From: Oscillospiraceae bacterium
GTDB lineage: Bacteria > Bacillota > Clostridia > Oscillospirales > Ruminococcaceae
NCBI GenBank assembly: GCA_017847885.1
Contig: JAGAUA010000063.1
Location: 1 to 51,927 of the forward strand
Length of the DNA stretch: 51,927 nt
Direction: 5' to 3'
Part shown: piece after piece, positions 42,851-51,789 of the stretch
Layout of the letters: each line of letters opens with the position of its first letter
Numbering within the stretch: the first letter of the stretch is position 1
Notes under the pieces: model-generated
Seen by the model: the letters and a program-made list of their open reading frames with translations, nothing else
Told to the model about the DNA's origin: nothing
Database searches by the model: none
Program-made: the position numbers and the translations under genes

Positions 42851-43771
42851 TCAAACTTTATTAAATAATATTTTCAATTTAAAATACAGATATTTTATAC
42901 CCTTAAATTTGAAAAGATTACTGACAATAAATTCATATTTAACTCTTTTGTTTTCACGATAATGAGCCATTAGCTTAGTTGCTTTTAAATTAATATCTGA
43001 CATCATCTCTCCGTAGCACTGTTCCATACGAATTGCACCCTGCACTCTGATATTGGTGCTTTTTCCAATCAGAAGATTTCCTATTTTCGTCAAAATGAAT
43101 CCCAAACCGTACTTTTTTGCACCAATATTTGTTGCACCAATAAGATTATTCCCGTGCTGTCTGTAATACATATGAGCTTCATTATCAAAAACGGCTTTTC
43201 CAAAACAAGCAACTATTTTATAAACCGTCCAATCATGAATGTCAATGCCATATTTTTCGCAATCATACTTTTTCATTAGTTCCCGAGCCGCATTATTAAA
43301 TACATATGTACAACCGGGAGCAATATTTTTTATCAACGAATGAGGATAGCTTATTGGCATTGTTTCTACCATATTATTACTTATAACATTAAGTTCAGCA
43401 TCGGTAACTCTAACATCGCTGAAGTATAGCAGCGGTATATTATTATCTTCTTTTTCAAGCATTTTTACCGCCGTTTCAAGCTTGTCTTCATCCCAGACAT
43501 CATCCTGATCGCAGAAGGCGTAATAATCAGACTCGTCACAATTACAGAGTAAATGCCAGAAGCTTTTTGCGCACCCGAGATTTTCACCGCTGTACCATTT
43601 AATAAGACCCTTTTCAGCGTATTTTTTGAGTATTTGCACAGTACCGTCAGTTGAACCGTCATCACGGACAAGAATTGATATTTTATCATATGTTTGTGCA
43701 ACAATACTGTTTAATTGCTCCTCTATATATTTTTCTCCGTTATACGATGAAAGCAATACAGTTATCTTCAT
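42851..43771 (-). CDS. GT2 family glycosyltransferase
   Basis: A 306-aa GT-A enzyme beginning MKITVLLSSYNGEKYIEEQL, with RDDGSTDGT for nucleotide binding, FCDQDDVW as the metal-binding acidic motif, and a helical C-terminus. Resembles rhamnosyltransferases of the RgpF/WbbL kind. ATG 43771 has GGAG at 9 nt spacing; the 5-codon longer start is weaker. It is a paralogue of the next gene. Followed by a 143-bp AT-rich gap with no feature. Confidence 0.87.
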   Translation of the reverse strand: MKITVLLSSYNGEKYIEEQLNSIVAQTYDKISILVRDDGSTDGTVQILKKYAEKGLIKWYSGENLGCAKSFWHLLCNCDESDYYAFCDQDDVWDEDKLETAVKMLEKEDNNIPLLYFSDVRVTDAELNVISNNMVETMPISYPHSLIKNIAPGCTYVFNNAARELMKKYDCEKYGIDIHDWTVYKIVACFGKAVFDNEAHMYYRQHGNNLIGATNIGAKKYGLGFILTKIGNLLIGKSTNIRVQGAIRMEQCYGEMMSDINLKATKLMAHYRENKRVKYEFIVSNLFKFKGIKYLYFKLKILFNKV

Positions 43772-43787
43772 TAATAACTTCTCCATC

Positions 43788-44486
43788 CTACATTAATTTA
43801 CAAATCAAAGCCTTTATCAATTTTATACGGTTGGTTATCATTTTCATTAATGGATAATGCTTAAAGCTTGAAGCATTATTGCCGTGCCTTTTATACTCCA
43901 TAAGAATTTCCGGGAGAAACATTGTTTTTCCGTTCAATTCAGCAATCAGCCCGATCCACTGGTCGTGAAGGCAGCCCGAATCGGGAAAAGGAAATAGCTT
44001 TTCTTTTAATTCCGACTTAAAAGCCATACAGCAGCCGTGATATGTATTGCGTATAATATTTTTCACAAAGCCTGTCTGCACTCTTCGATATTCAAAAAAT
44101 GATTTTATAATTGTTTCTCCTTCGGAATTAACAACTACTGCGTCATGTGCAATTGCTATGCAATTATACTTTTGAAAAGCTGACAAAACCGTGCTGACTT
44201 TGTTTTGATACCAAACATCGTCCTGGTCGCAAAGAAAAATATAATCCCCGCTGCAATGCTTTATGGCATTTGCAAAATTCTGATTTATATTTTTTTGAGG
44301 TCCTTCAAAAACTTTAATTCTCGAATCATTCAATGATTTGATAATTTCTATTGTTCTGTCGGTTGAGCCGTCGTCACTTATTATTACTTCATCATTTTCA
44401 TTTAAATTGATCAGTACACTTTCCAACTGCTGCTTTATGTATTTTTCCCCATTATATGAAGCTAACGCTACAGAAACCATTTTCAT
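43788..44486 (-). CDS. short GT2 family glycosyltransferase
   Basis: A 232-aa GT-A protein with SVALASYNGEKYIKQQLES, SDDGSTDRT and FLCDQDDVWYQNK. It is about 70 residues shorter than its neighbour, lacking the C-terminal region beyond HYPLMKMI, but the catalytic half appears complete. Probable rhamnosyl- or hexosyltransferase for the surface glycan. AT-rich. Confidence 0.85.
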   Translation of the reverse strand: MKMVSVALASYNGEKYIKQQLESVLINLNENDEVIISDDGSTDRTIEIIKSLNDSRIKVFEGPQKNINQNFANAIKHCSGDYIFLCDQDDVWYQNKVSTVLSAFQKYNCIAIAHDAVVVNSEGETIIKSFFEYRRVQTGFVKNIIRNTYHGCCMAFKSELKEKLFPFPDSGCLHDQWIGLIAELNGKTMFLPEILMEYKRHGNNASSFKHYPLMKMITNRIKLIKALICKLM

Positions 44487-44492
44487 TCACCA

Positions 44493-45950
44493 TTATTTAA
44501 ATAAAAATTTCTTGATCTTATTGAATGCTTTAAGACTTCTCTTTAGATCCTGCCAATCGTGAAGACCGACCCATAATCTGTGCAAAATATAACGCGGACG
44601 CATATAATATTTTTTTCTTGCATTATCGCAAAACTCTACCATTTCCTTGCCCGAAAGATTTGGTAATTCAAGCAAACTGTTTATTGTACCGTCTTCTTTT
44701 ACATAATCCGAATATGTGCCGTTGATATAGCCGTTGCTTTTTGCCCACATATATGCTTCTGTACCGGGAAACGGCAGCAGCGGATAAAACTGTGCTGTAT
44801 CTGTATTGAGCTTAAGTGCAAGCTCTAACGTCTGCTGCATTGTTTCGCGTGTCTCGCCCTTATTGCCGACCATATAGCAGGCATGTACGGCAAGCTTTGC
44901 CTTTTTAGCATCGGAAATATATTGATGCACCTGCTTTAATGTTGTACCCTTGTGTATATTTTTAAGGATCTCGTCGCTGCCGCTCTCAATACCTGGAATA
45001 ATCAAGTGGCATCCTGCTTTTTTCATTATAACCATTGTTTCATAATCAAGGTTTACTCTCGCGTTGCATAACCATCTGAAGCGTTTATTTAATCCTTTTT
45101 CTATCATTAAATTGCATATTTGAATTACCCTGTCTTTGATTATTGTAAATGTATCATCTTCAAAAACAATTTCTTTTACATCAGAAAAATTTTCTGCTAT
45201 GTATTCAAGCTCTGCAACAACATTTTCAGCACTCCTCATTCTGTAATTGTGTCCGTGCATTGTCTGAGGATAAACGCAAAAATTACACCGAGCCATGCAG
45301 CCTCTTCCCGTAAAAATCTGCATCTCGGGATATGCCGCTGCCGCAAAAAAATAATCCTTATAATTCAGATGCTTTTTCACAAATTCGGCAAGAAACGGGA
45401 TCTCGTCCATATCGGTTATAAACGGCATATCCGGATTAGACTTTATCTCATTGTTTTTTCTGTAAGTAAGTCCGTTTGTCAAAAAAGGATCGCGTCCGTC
45501 TCTTATCGCTTCGGCAGCTTCCCGAACGATATAATCATACTCGCGTCTTGCTACCGCATCAACATTTTTGCTGTTTTTTAATGTTTCCTCCGGCAGTGCG
45601 GACGGATGCGTTCCAACTAACATTACAAATGCGTCGGGATACAGCTCTTTAATTTTATCACCGTAATCGGTGTCATTTACAATAGACGGGGTACTCGTGT
45701 TAATTACAAAAAGTTTTGTTCCGTCTGCATGGGATTTTATGTATTCATATGCTTCGGCGTTGTTCATCGGCTTTGCCGGAGCGTCAAGAAATTCCACTTC
45801 AAAACCGTCTTTTTCGCAGACGGCTGCTGCATAAATGAGCCACAACGGATAATATAAGGTTCCGCTGCGTGTTACCGCAGGACTTCTGTTTTCCCGTGAA
45901 AATTTTCCGTATTCCGACTTAAACGGAGGATTAACAAAAAAAACTTTCAT
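44493..45950 (-). CDS. B12-binding radical SAM protein
   Basis: A 485-aa class B radical SAM enzyme. Residues 1-150 form a cobalamin-binding Rossmann-like domain (VNPPF, THPSALPEETL); the cluster motif is C218-x3-C222-x2-C225 in GRGCMARCNFC, followed by EDDTFTI and GIESGSDEIL. Members of this group act on lipids, cofactors and natural products, for example methylation or ring formation at unactivated carbons. Its place between glycosyltransferase genes, with a 4-nt overlap to the upstream one, suggests action on a sugar or lipid carrier of this glycan, which is unusual. Substrate unknown. Confidence 0.85.
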   Translation of the reverse strand: MKVFFVNPPFKSEYGKFSRENRSPAVTRSGTLYYPLWLIYAAAVCEKDGFEVEFLDAPAKPMNNAEAYEYIKSHADGTKLFVINTSTPSIVNDTDYGDKIKELYPDAFVMLVGTHPSALPEETLKNSKNVDAVARREYDYIVREAAEAIRDGRDPFLTNGLTYRKNNEIKSNPDMPFITDMDEIPFLAEFVKKHLNYKDYFFAAAAYPEMQIFTGRGCMARCNFCVYPQTMHGHNYRMRSAENVVAELEYIAENFSDVKEIVFEDDTFTIIKDRVIQICNLMIEKGLNKRFRWLCNARVNLDYETMVIMKKAGCHLIIPGIESGSDEILKNIHKGTTLKQVHQYISDAKKAKLAVHACYMVGNKGETRETMQQTLELALKLNTDTAQFYPLLPFPGTEAYMWAKSNGYINGTYSDYVKEDGTINSLLELPNLSGKEMVEFCDNARKKYYMRPRYILHRLWVGLHDWQDLKRSLKAFNKIKKFLFK

Positions 45951-46801
45951 ATAACGGATTCTCCTTGTGCGTCATTTTGTGGGAATGAATTTTTCATTCT
46001 TCGAGCCGAGAAAAAATATTTGTGCTTTTTAAACATATACGCTAAACCTTTTATATGCTCGTAATTCATTTTACTGAACAATTTCTTCTTGCTTAATCTT
46101 TGCCATTCATGAATTATTTGTGCTTCGGGATAATAAACAACCTTATATCCCTTTTTCCAAACTCTGATACAATATTCCACATCTTCAGGTGCATAAAAAA
46201 TTTTTTCGTCCAGCAAGCCGACAGAATCAATGACATTTTTAGATATCATCCAGCAAGCGCTCATAAGATAATCAACAGAATATGCTCCGACAACAACATT
46301 TTTCGGAACAAGTTCTTCTTTGGCTTCCCCTATTGCCTGCACACATTTGAGCGGGACCGCTTTGCAAAATTTTTCTGTTACAGTCGGAAAACATCTTCCC
46401 GAAATTTGAACAACATTATTCGATGTTACCATACGAGGTCCAACTATGCCGCAATCCGGATTATTATCAAGATAGCTTATCATTTTAGACATGGCATCTT
46501 CATTAACAATAGTGTCGCTGTCTAAAATACAATAATAATCTATATCATGAGTTGCCAGCTTTTGAATGGCAGCATTTCTTGAAACTGTCGTTCCCATATT
46601 TTTATCAAATTTTATAATTTCCAAAGTATGGGGAACCGTTACCTGCACGGAATTTATAATTTCCAATGTTTTATCTGTACTGCCGTTATCAACAAGAATA
46701 ATATCCGCACTTATATTTGTTAATGCAGCAATAGATTCTATACAATTTTTTATTACCCTCTCGGAATTCCATGTCAGAATTACATATCCTATTTTTTTCA
46801 T
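45947..46801 (-). CDS. GT2 family glycosyltransferase
   Basis: A 284-aa GT-A enzyme: IGYVILTWNSERVIKNCIES, LVDNGSTDKT, ILDSDTIV as the metal site, and a late PEDVEYCIRVWKKGY motif. The whole resembles WbbL-type rhamnosyltransferases. Starting at ATG 46801 places the GAGG site inside the end of rfbC. It follows the complete dTDP-rhamnose pathway, which agrees with rhamnose as donor sugar. Confidence 0.87.
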   Translation of the reverse strand: MKKIGYVILTWNSERVIKNCIESIAALTNISADIILVDNGSTDKTLEIINSVQVTVPHTLEIIKFDKNMGTTVSRNAAIQKLATHDIDYYCILDSDTIVNEDAMSKMISYLDNNPDCGIVGPRMVTSNNVVQISGRCFPTVTEKFCKAVPLKCVQAIGEAKEELVPKNVVVGAYSVDYLMSACWMISKNVIDSVGLLDEKIFYAPEDVEYCIRVWKKGYKVVYYPEAQIIHEWQRLSKKKLFSKMNYEHIKGLAYMFKKHKYFFSARRMKNSFPQNDAQGESVI

Positions 46802-46809
46802 TGATAACC

Positions 46810-47412
46810 TCAAAATTTAAAAGTATCTCTAAACCCCTGCCACATTTTATCCTTATCGCTCAGATTAAGAGGCGTACCGTCAGCAAGAGCGTAACCGTCA
46901 GCGTCTGCACTTCCCTTGTATTCACCCGTAAGCTCAGGCCATTCAATGCCTATCTCCGGGTCGTTCCACGCAAGACCGCCCTCATCGCCGGGGTGATAAA
47001 AATCGGTACACTTGTAGCAGAATTCCGCAGTATCGCTTAAAACAAGAAAACCGTGGGCAAAGCCCTCGGAAATATAGAATTGCTTCTTATTTTCTTCGGT
47101 AAGCTCCACACCGTACCATTTTCCGCAGGTCTTGCTGCCGCTCCTCAAATCCACCGCAACATCGAATACCCTGCCCTTTATTACACGGACAAGCTTTCCC
47201 TGCGGATACTGCTTCTGAAAATGGAGTCCCCTAAGCACGCCCTTCACAGACATACTCTGGTTGTCCTGCACGAATTTCATATTTAGTCCTGCTTCTTCCA
47301 TATCGCGCTGATTGTAGGTCTCCATAAAATAGCCCCTGCTGTCTCCGTGAACGGCAGGCTCGATTATATAAAGTCCTTCTATCGGACACGCTGTAACCTT
47401 TATCTGTCCCAT
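46810..47412 (-). CDS. rfbC: dTDP-4-dehydrorhamnose 3,5-epimerase
   Basis: A 200-aa cupin-fold epimerase of the RmlC family: DSRGYFMETYN, catalytic H in VLRGLHFQ, GRVFDVAVDLR, and GFAHGFLVLSDTAEFCYKCTDFYHP with the catalytic tyrosine. Third step of dTDP-L-rhamnose synthesis. Its start codon overlaps the rfbD stop (TAATG). Length is normal. Confidence 0.95.
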   Translation of the reverse strand: MGQIKVTACPIEGLYIIEPAVHGDSRGYFMETYNQRDMEEAGLNMKFVQDNQSMSVKGVLRGLHFQKQYPQGKLVRVIKGRVFDVAVDLRSGSKTCGKWYGVELTEENKKQFYISEGFAHGFLVLSDTAEFCYKCTDFYHPGDEGGLAWNDPEIGIEWPELTGEYKGSADADGYALADGTPLNLSDKDKMWQGFRDTFKF

Positions 47413-48290
47413 TAAATTTCTCCCGTTTCCTCAAGAAATCTTTTCAATGCGTCGCGCCAATGCGGAAGTGGCTCAAATCCGCTTTCCGAAAGCTTGCTCT
47501 TGTCAAGTCTGCTGTTAAACGGGCGCGCCGCCTTTGACAAGCCATACTCCTCCGTCGTTACCGAAACGACTTTTGTATTCAGTCCTGCAAGGCGGTATAT
47601 TTCCTTTGCAAACTCATACCATGAAATATATCCGCCCTCGTTTGTGGCGTGGTAATAGCCGTATTTTTCGGTTTCAACCATATCAACAAGCAGCCTTGCC
47701 AAGTCATATGTGTATGTGGGCGTGCCGACCTGATCGTTTACCACTCTGACCTCGGGATATTTTCTCCCGACGTTAAGCATAGTCTTTACAAAATTTTTTC
47801 CATTTCTGCCGAACACCCATGCTATGCGGACTATAAAATACTTCTCAAGCAGCTCTGAAACAGCAAGCTCGCCCTCAAGCTTTGTCTGTCCGTAAACATT
47901 AAGGGGCGCATAGTCCTTGCAATCGGGCTTCCACGGCTCCGTACCCGTTCCTTCGAAAACATAATCCGTGCTTATGTATAGCATTTTGCAGCCGATTTTT
48001 TTACAAGCGGCGGCAATATTTTTTGTGCCCTCGGCGTTGACCGCTTTTACCTTGGGGATATTTTCTTCCTCCTCGGCAGCGTCAACAGCCGTCCATGCAG
48101 CGCAATGAATTACTGCATCGGGACGTATTTCGGAAACCGCCCTTTCGACCGCATTTTTATCGGTAATATCAAGCTTTACATCTGCATTTTCCGTAATATC
48201 TGAACCGACCGCTTCATAGCCTCGCCGTGCAAGCTCGTTCATTACATCAAATCCAAGCTGTCCGCCTGTACCTGTTACAAAAACCTTCAT
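47412..48290 (-). CDS. rfbD: dTDP-4-dehydrorhamnose reductase
   Basis: A 292-aa short-chain dehydrogenase of the RmlD type: GTGGQLG for NAD(P)H, ISTDYVFEG, and the catalytic YGQTK. It makes dTDP-L-rhamnose from the RfbC product. Codon use is like that of the flanking rfb genes and richer in GC than the glycosyltransferase genes that follow. Confidence 0.95.
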   Translation of the reverse strand: MKVFVTGTGGQLGFDVMNELARRGYEAVGSDITENADVKLDITDKNAVERAVSEIRPDAVIHCAAWTAVDAAEEEENIPKVKAVNAEGTKNIAAACKKIGCKMLYISTDYVFEGTGTEPWKPDCKDYAPLNVYGQTKLEGELAVSELLEKYFIVRIAWVFGRNGKNFVKTMLNVGRKYPEVRVVNDQVGTPTYTYDLARLLVDMVETEKYGYYHATNEGGYISWYEFAKEIYRLAGLNTKVVSVTTEEYGLSKAARPFNSRLDKSKLSESGFEPLPHWRDALKRFLEETGEI

Positions 48291-48300
48291 CTAAAAAACC

Positions 48301-49320
48301 TTACCTGTAAGCATACATTTTTTCATAATATTTCTTATACTCTCCGCTGATTATCTCTTCCCACCAGTCACGGTTATCAAGATACCATTTTATCGTCTTT
48401 TTAATTCCGTCCGCAAACTTTGTTTCGGGAAGCCAGCCAAGCTCATTATGTATCTTAGTAGGATCGATCGCATACCGCAAATCATGTCCCTTGCGGTCGG
48501 CAACGTAAGTGATAAGACTTTCCGGCTTGCCAAGCTCCTTGCAGATCATCTTCACAATGTCGATATTTTTCATCTCATTATGACCGCCGATATTGTAGAC
48601 CTCACCGACTCTGCCCTTATGTATAATCAAATCTATCGCCTTACAGTGATCCTCAACATAAAGCCAGTCGCGGACGTTTTCTCCCGTTCCGTAAACAGGC
48701 AGCGGTTTGTCGTTAAGGGCATTTGCTATCATCAGCGGAATAAGCTTTTCAGGGAAGTGATACGGTCCGTAATTGTTTGAGCAGCGGCTTATCGTCACGG
48801 GAAGTCCGTAAGTTCTGTGATATGCAAGCACAAGCAGATCCGCGCCCGCCTTTGAGCTGCTGTACGGGCTGCTGGTATGAATGGGCGTTTCCTCGGTGAA
48901 GAACAGGTCGGGTCTGTCAAGGGGCAGGTCGCCGTATACCTCATCGGTGGAGACCTGATGATAGCGTGTTATTCCATACTTCCTGCAAGCGTCCATAAGC
49001 ACCGCCGTGCCCATAATATTTGTCTGCAAAAAAACATCCGGATTTTCGATTGAACGGTCAACGTGGCTTTCCGCCGCAAAATTCACGACAATATCGGGGT
49101 GTTCCTCCTCAAAGAGCCTGTTCACCGCCTCACGGTCGCAGATATCCGCTTTTACAAAACGGAAATTCGGGTTATGCATAACCGTTTTAAGCGTTGAAAG
49201 ATTTCCGGCATATGTAAGCTTGTCAAGGCAGACAATGCGGTATTCCGGATACTTTTCAAGCATATGAAAGATAAAGTTTGAGCCGATAAAACCTGCTCCG
49301 CCTGTTACAATTACAGTCAT
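48301..49320 (-). CDS. rfbB: dTDP-glucose 4,6-dehydratase
   Basis: A 339-aa extended SDR enzyme: TGGAGFIGSNF for NAD, STDEVYGDL, YSSSKAGAD (catalytic Tyr and Lys) and NNYGPYHFPEKLIPL. It makes dTDP-4-keto-6-deoxyglucose, the branch point for rhamnose and, here, probably for the aminosugar made by the aminotransferase of this operon. ATG 49320 follows GGAGGT; the frame is open to 49338, overlapping rfbA. Confidence 0.95.
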   Translation of the reverse strand: MTVIVTGGAGFIGSNFIFHMLEKYPEYRIVCLDKLTYAGNLSTLKTVMHNPNFRFVKADICDREAVNRLFEEEHPDIVVNFAAESHVDRSIENPDVFLQTNIMGTAVLMDACRKYGITRYHQVSTDEVYGDLPLDRPDLFFTEETPIHTSSPYSSSKAGADLLVLAYHRTYGLPVTISRCSNNYGPYHFPEKLIPLMIANALNDKPLPVYGTGENVRDWLYVEDHCKAIDLIIHKGRVGEVYNIGGHNEMKNIDIVKMICKELGKPESLITYVADRKGHDLRYAIDPTKIHNELGWLPETKFADGIKKTIKWYLDNRDWWEEIISGEYKKYYEKMYAYR

Positions 49321-49334
49321 ATTTACCTCCGAAA

Positions 49335-50231
49335 TCATCTCAAAGTATCAATAAATTTTCCGTCCAGAACGTCCTTCAAATATTGACCGTACTGATTATT
49401 TTTCATCGTCTCACACACCTCAAGAACGTCCTCTTTCGAGATCCAGCCGTTAAGATATGCAATTTCTTCAAGGCAAGCTATCTTTCTGTGCTGATGGGAT
49501 TCGACCGTCATCACGAAATTTGTTGCCTCAACAAGGCTTTCGTGGGTTCCCGTGTCAAGCCATGTAAAGCCCTGCCCCAAAAGCTCAACGTGCAGGCTGC
49601 CGTTTTCAAGATATATCCTGTTCAAATCGGTAATTTCCAGCTCGCCTCTTGCAGACGGCTTCAGGTTTTTTGCATATTCGACCACACGGTTATCGTAAAA
49701 ATACAGCCCCGTAACACAGTAGTTGCTTTTAGGCTTGATTGGCTTTTCTTCAATGGAAACAGCTTGACCAGCGGAGTCAAATTCCACAATACCGAACCTT
49801 TCCGGGTCATCAACATAATAGCCGAAAATCGTCGCGCCATTGCCGCTTTCGGCGTTTTCAACAGCTTTCAGAAGGCGCTTTTTTAAGCCGTGTCCGGCGA
49901 AAATATTGTCCCCCAGAACCATTGCGGCGCAATCGCTGCCGATAAAATCCTCGCCAATAATAAACGCCTGTGCAAGTCCGTCGGGGGACGGCTGAACTGC
50001 ATAGCTTAACCTTACTCCGAAACGGCTTCCGTCACCGAGCAGCGCCTCAAACCTTGGCGTATCCTGCGGTGTAGAGATTATCAGAATATCACGTATACCT
50101 GCATTCATCAGCACAGACATAGGATAGTAGATCATAGGTTTATCGTAGATAGGAAGCAGCTGCTTTGATGTGACCTTTGTCAGCGGATAAAGTCTTGTAC
50201 CCGATCCGCCTGCTAAAATTATTCCTTTCAT
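49335..50231 (-). CDS. rfbA: glucose-1-phosphate thymidylyltransferase
   Basis: A 298-aa nucleotidyltransferase: [40 protein letters not shown] and [11 protein letters not shown]. It forms dTDP-glucose, the first committed step. ATG 50231 follows GGGAGG at 7 nt; the longer TTG start includes this site. First gene of the glycan operon, under a consensus promoter. Confidence 0.95.
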   Translation of the reverse strand: MKGIILAGGSGTRLYPLTKVTSKQLLPIYDKPMIYYPMSVLMNAGIRDILIISTPQDTPRFEALLGDGSRFGVRLSYAVQPSPDGLAQAFIIGEDFIGSDCAAMVLGDNIFAGHGLKKRLLKAVENAESGNGATIFGYYVDDPERFGIVEFDSAGQAVSIEEKPIKPKSNYCVTGLYFYDNRVVEYAKNLKPSARGELEITDLNRIYLENGSLHVELLGQGFTWLDTGTHESLVEATNFVMTVESHQHRKIACLEEIAYLNGWISKEDVLEVCETMKNNQYGQYLKDVLDGKFIDTLR

Positions 50232-50345
50232 GCCTGCACCTCCCAAAATATGTTTTCACGAATATGACTTAAAGCGGACAACTGCCGCACTTACCAAATT
50301 CGGATATTTGTGAAAAATAGTAATTACCAAATCAAATATAATATA

Positions 50346-50374
50346 ATTATATCGTTAATACGACAAAATGTCAA
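50346..50374 (-). promoter_or_regulatory. consensus promoter of the glycan operon
   Basis: On the minus strand TTGACA (50369-50374), 17 bp, TATAAT (50346-50351), both perfect. The ~110-nt leader contains an imperfect inverted repeat (CACGAATAT with ATATTTGTG). Confidence 0.82.
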
Positions 50375-50428
50375 TATATCATACATATATAAATGACAAA
50401 ATATTAAGATTTAAAGTTCCCCCCCAAA

Positions 50429-50560
50429 TTAAGCCGTGACGCAAAATCGGTTATCAGCCGACGTTTTACTCTCAAGTCCTCGATGGAGGGCACATTGTCC
50501 ATAAACCTTCCTTTGTACCTGCTCTATGGTTTCTGCAAAGAGCAGCATTAATTTATTCAT
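50429..50560 (-). CDS. small ORF, unknown
   Basis: A 43-codon frame beginning MNKLMLLFAETIEQVQRKVY with GGGGG seven nt before ATG. No family recognised. It lies between the glycan promoter and the mobilisation module, in the same direction as both. It may be a small protein of the mobile element, or chance. Confidence 0.35.
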   Translation of the reverse strand: MNKLMLLFAETIEQVQRKVYGQCALHRGLESKTSADNRFCVTA

Positions 50561-50628
50561 TCTAAGCCCCCTGTTGCTTTTAATATACAACAGCTGTATG
50601 GACATTTGATAATCAAATATTTTTTCCT

Positions 50629-50686
50629 ACAGGACTTCGGTGATTACACATCACCGTAAGGCAGATTTTTAAATTCTGCCTTTCCT
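50629..50686. repeat. nested double-hairpin palindrome
   Basis: CAGGA (50629-50633) with TCCTG (50682-50686) encloses two perfect hairpins, CGGTGAT/ATCACCG (50637-50655) and AAGGCAGA/TCTGCCTT (50657-50681). It stands alone between the small ORF and the mobilisation module; a terminator, an origin-type or a recombination site is possible. Confidence 0.55.
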
Positions 50687-50730
50687 GCAGGTTTCAATAT
50701 AGTTAATGTGTTATAAATGAAAAACCTAAA

Positions 50731-50764
50731 AAAATAAACTCTTCCCGTATAAATACGAGAAGAG
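50731..50764 (-). terminator. terminator of the mobilisation module
   Basis: On the minus strand CTCTTCTCGTAT pairs with ATACGGGAAGAG (one mismatch), then TTTATTTTTTT. It follows the small frameshifted ORF by a few bases. Confidence 0.85.
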
Positions 50765-50770
50765 GAAGAA

Positions 50771-50940
50771 TCACTCATCATTTACTGAAGATGATTCATC
50801 TTTATTATTTTTTTCAAATTCAGTTATAGCTTCCTTGAGTTTCTTACATCCTACTTCTGTAAACACCTTCATAAGAGCATTATATGTAGCTTTTTCAGTA
50901 TTAGGGTTATGAAACCTAAAAACAAGTTCCTGCTTCATAA
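50771..50940 (-). pseudogene. small frameshifted ORF after the relaxase gene
   Basis: ATG 50940 with AAGGAG opens MKQELVFRFHNPNTEKATYN but hits a stop after 23 codons. In the other frame the sequence continues smoothly as MKVFTEVGCKKLKEAITEFE to a stop at 50771-50773. An AT duplication near 50878-50884 would explain the shift. Together about 55 residues, rich in charge, ending in a Ser/Asp/Glu tail. Family unknown; it is probably a small accessory of the mobilisation module. Confidence 0.5.
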
Positions 50941-51039
50941 TGACAACTCCTTTGTCGTAATGTCAAGCTTAGCTTGTCCATTCTCATTATATTTCTCAAG
51001 GTTATAATATATGACCGAAACTCTTGTGAATTTCATTTT

Positions 51040-51501
51040 TTAATTGAGAATAGAATTAAGTACCATCGGGTTATTGAACACTTCATAGCATATTGAAGCA
51101 ACCTCGTCTCTGATAAGTGGTACTGAAATTCTTTCACCATTCAGTGTTACAGTATTCACCATAAAATGTGCATGAATATGATCGCTGTCACTATGAATAC
51201 CATAGACAACCTGAGTTGAGTTCAAGCCTGACGCTATAAGTCTTGCACAAACAAGCATACCTGTGTCAGTAACACAATATTTTATGGGCAACGACACAAT
51301 GAAATGTATAAGCATTTTGCCTTTATTTTCACCATATAAGTTTTTTATGTCCTGCATCATTTCAACAGCATGTTCAGGCAAAATATTATATCCGCCATTC
51401 AAACCTCTGCATTTTTCAAACTTGGTGATATAGTTATGTACATCATTAAGCGCATTTTCATCTTTGTATTCACCATGAATAAATTTCAGAACATATTCCA
51501 T
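51040..51501 (-). CDS. short relaxase (MobA/VirD2-like nuclease domain)
   Basis: A 153-aa relaxase domain protein. The metal-binding motif of the HUH class is visible as H103, H108, H110 and H112 in GIHSDSDHIHAHFMVN. An N-terminal tyrosine such as Y24 in VHNYITKFEKC could be the nicking residue. It nicks DNA at oriT to start conjugal mobilisation. It is much shorter than most relaxases and lacks any C-terminal helicase or primase region, so it is either a minimal form or a truncated one. It overlaps the MobC-like gene by 16 nt. Confidence 0.75.
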   Translation of the reverse strand: MEYVLKFIHGEYKDENALNDVHNYITKFEKCRGLNGGYNILPEHAVEMMQDIKNLYGENKGKMLIHFIVSLPIKYCVTDTGMLVCARLIASGLNSTQVVYGIHSDSDHIHAHFMVNTVTLNGERISVPLIRDEVASICYEVFNNPMVLNSILN

Positions 51502-51761
51502 AAATTGTATACTTCCTTTCTGAGTTCTTTATAGGTGTCAATACCGTTATCATAAATAAAGTTTTCCATCTTGTTGACAATATTGCACATTGTACTGACT
51601 TCTTTTACAAATTTTGCCTTCACAACTGTATTGTCAGAATTCAAATAATCAAACAAACAATTATGAGAATAATTGCTAACGTTCATTCCACTTTTAGAAG
51701 CGTTAATACATAACTGATCGTACTCTTCATCTGTTACCCTTATGCTTATTGTTCTTTTCAT
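51486..51761 (-). CDS. MobC-like relaxosome accessory protein
   Basis: A 91-aa protein with an N-terminal ribbon-helix-helix (TISIRVTDEEYDQLCINASKSGMNVSNY) and a helical C-terminus. In mobilisable elements such proteins bind oriT and help the relaxase nick. ATG 51761 has GGAGAA upstream; the frame is open to 51866 but that part lies in the insertion sequence end. The insertion sequence tip is only about 28 bp upstream of the start codon, so the natural promoter may have been displaced. Confidence 0.75.
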   Translation of the reverse strand: MKRTISIRVTDEEYDQLCINASKSGMNVSNYSHNCLFDYLNSDNTVVKAKFVKEVSTMCNIVNKMENFIYDNGIDTYKELRKEVYNLWNMF

Positions 51762-51789
51762 ATTAAAATTCTCCAAACGTAACATATTA

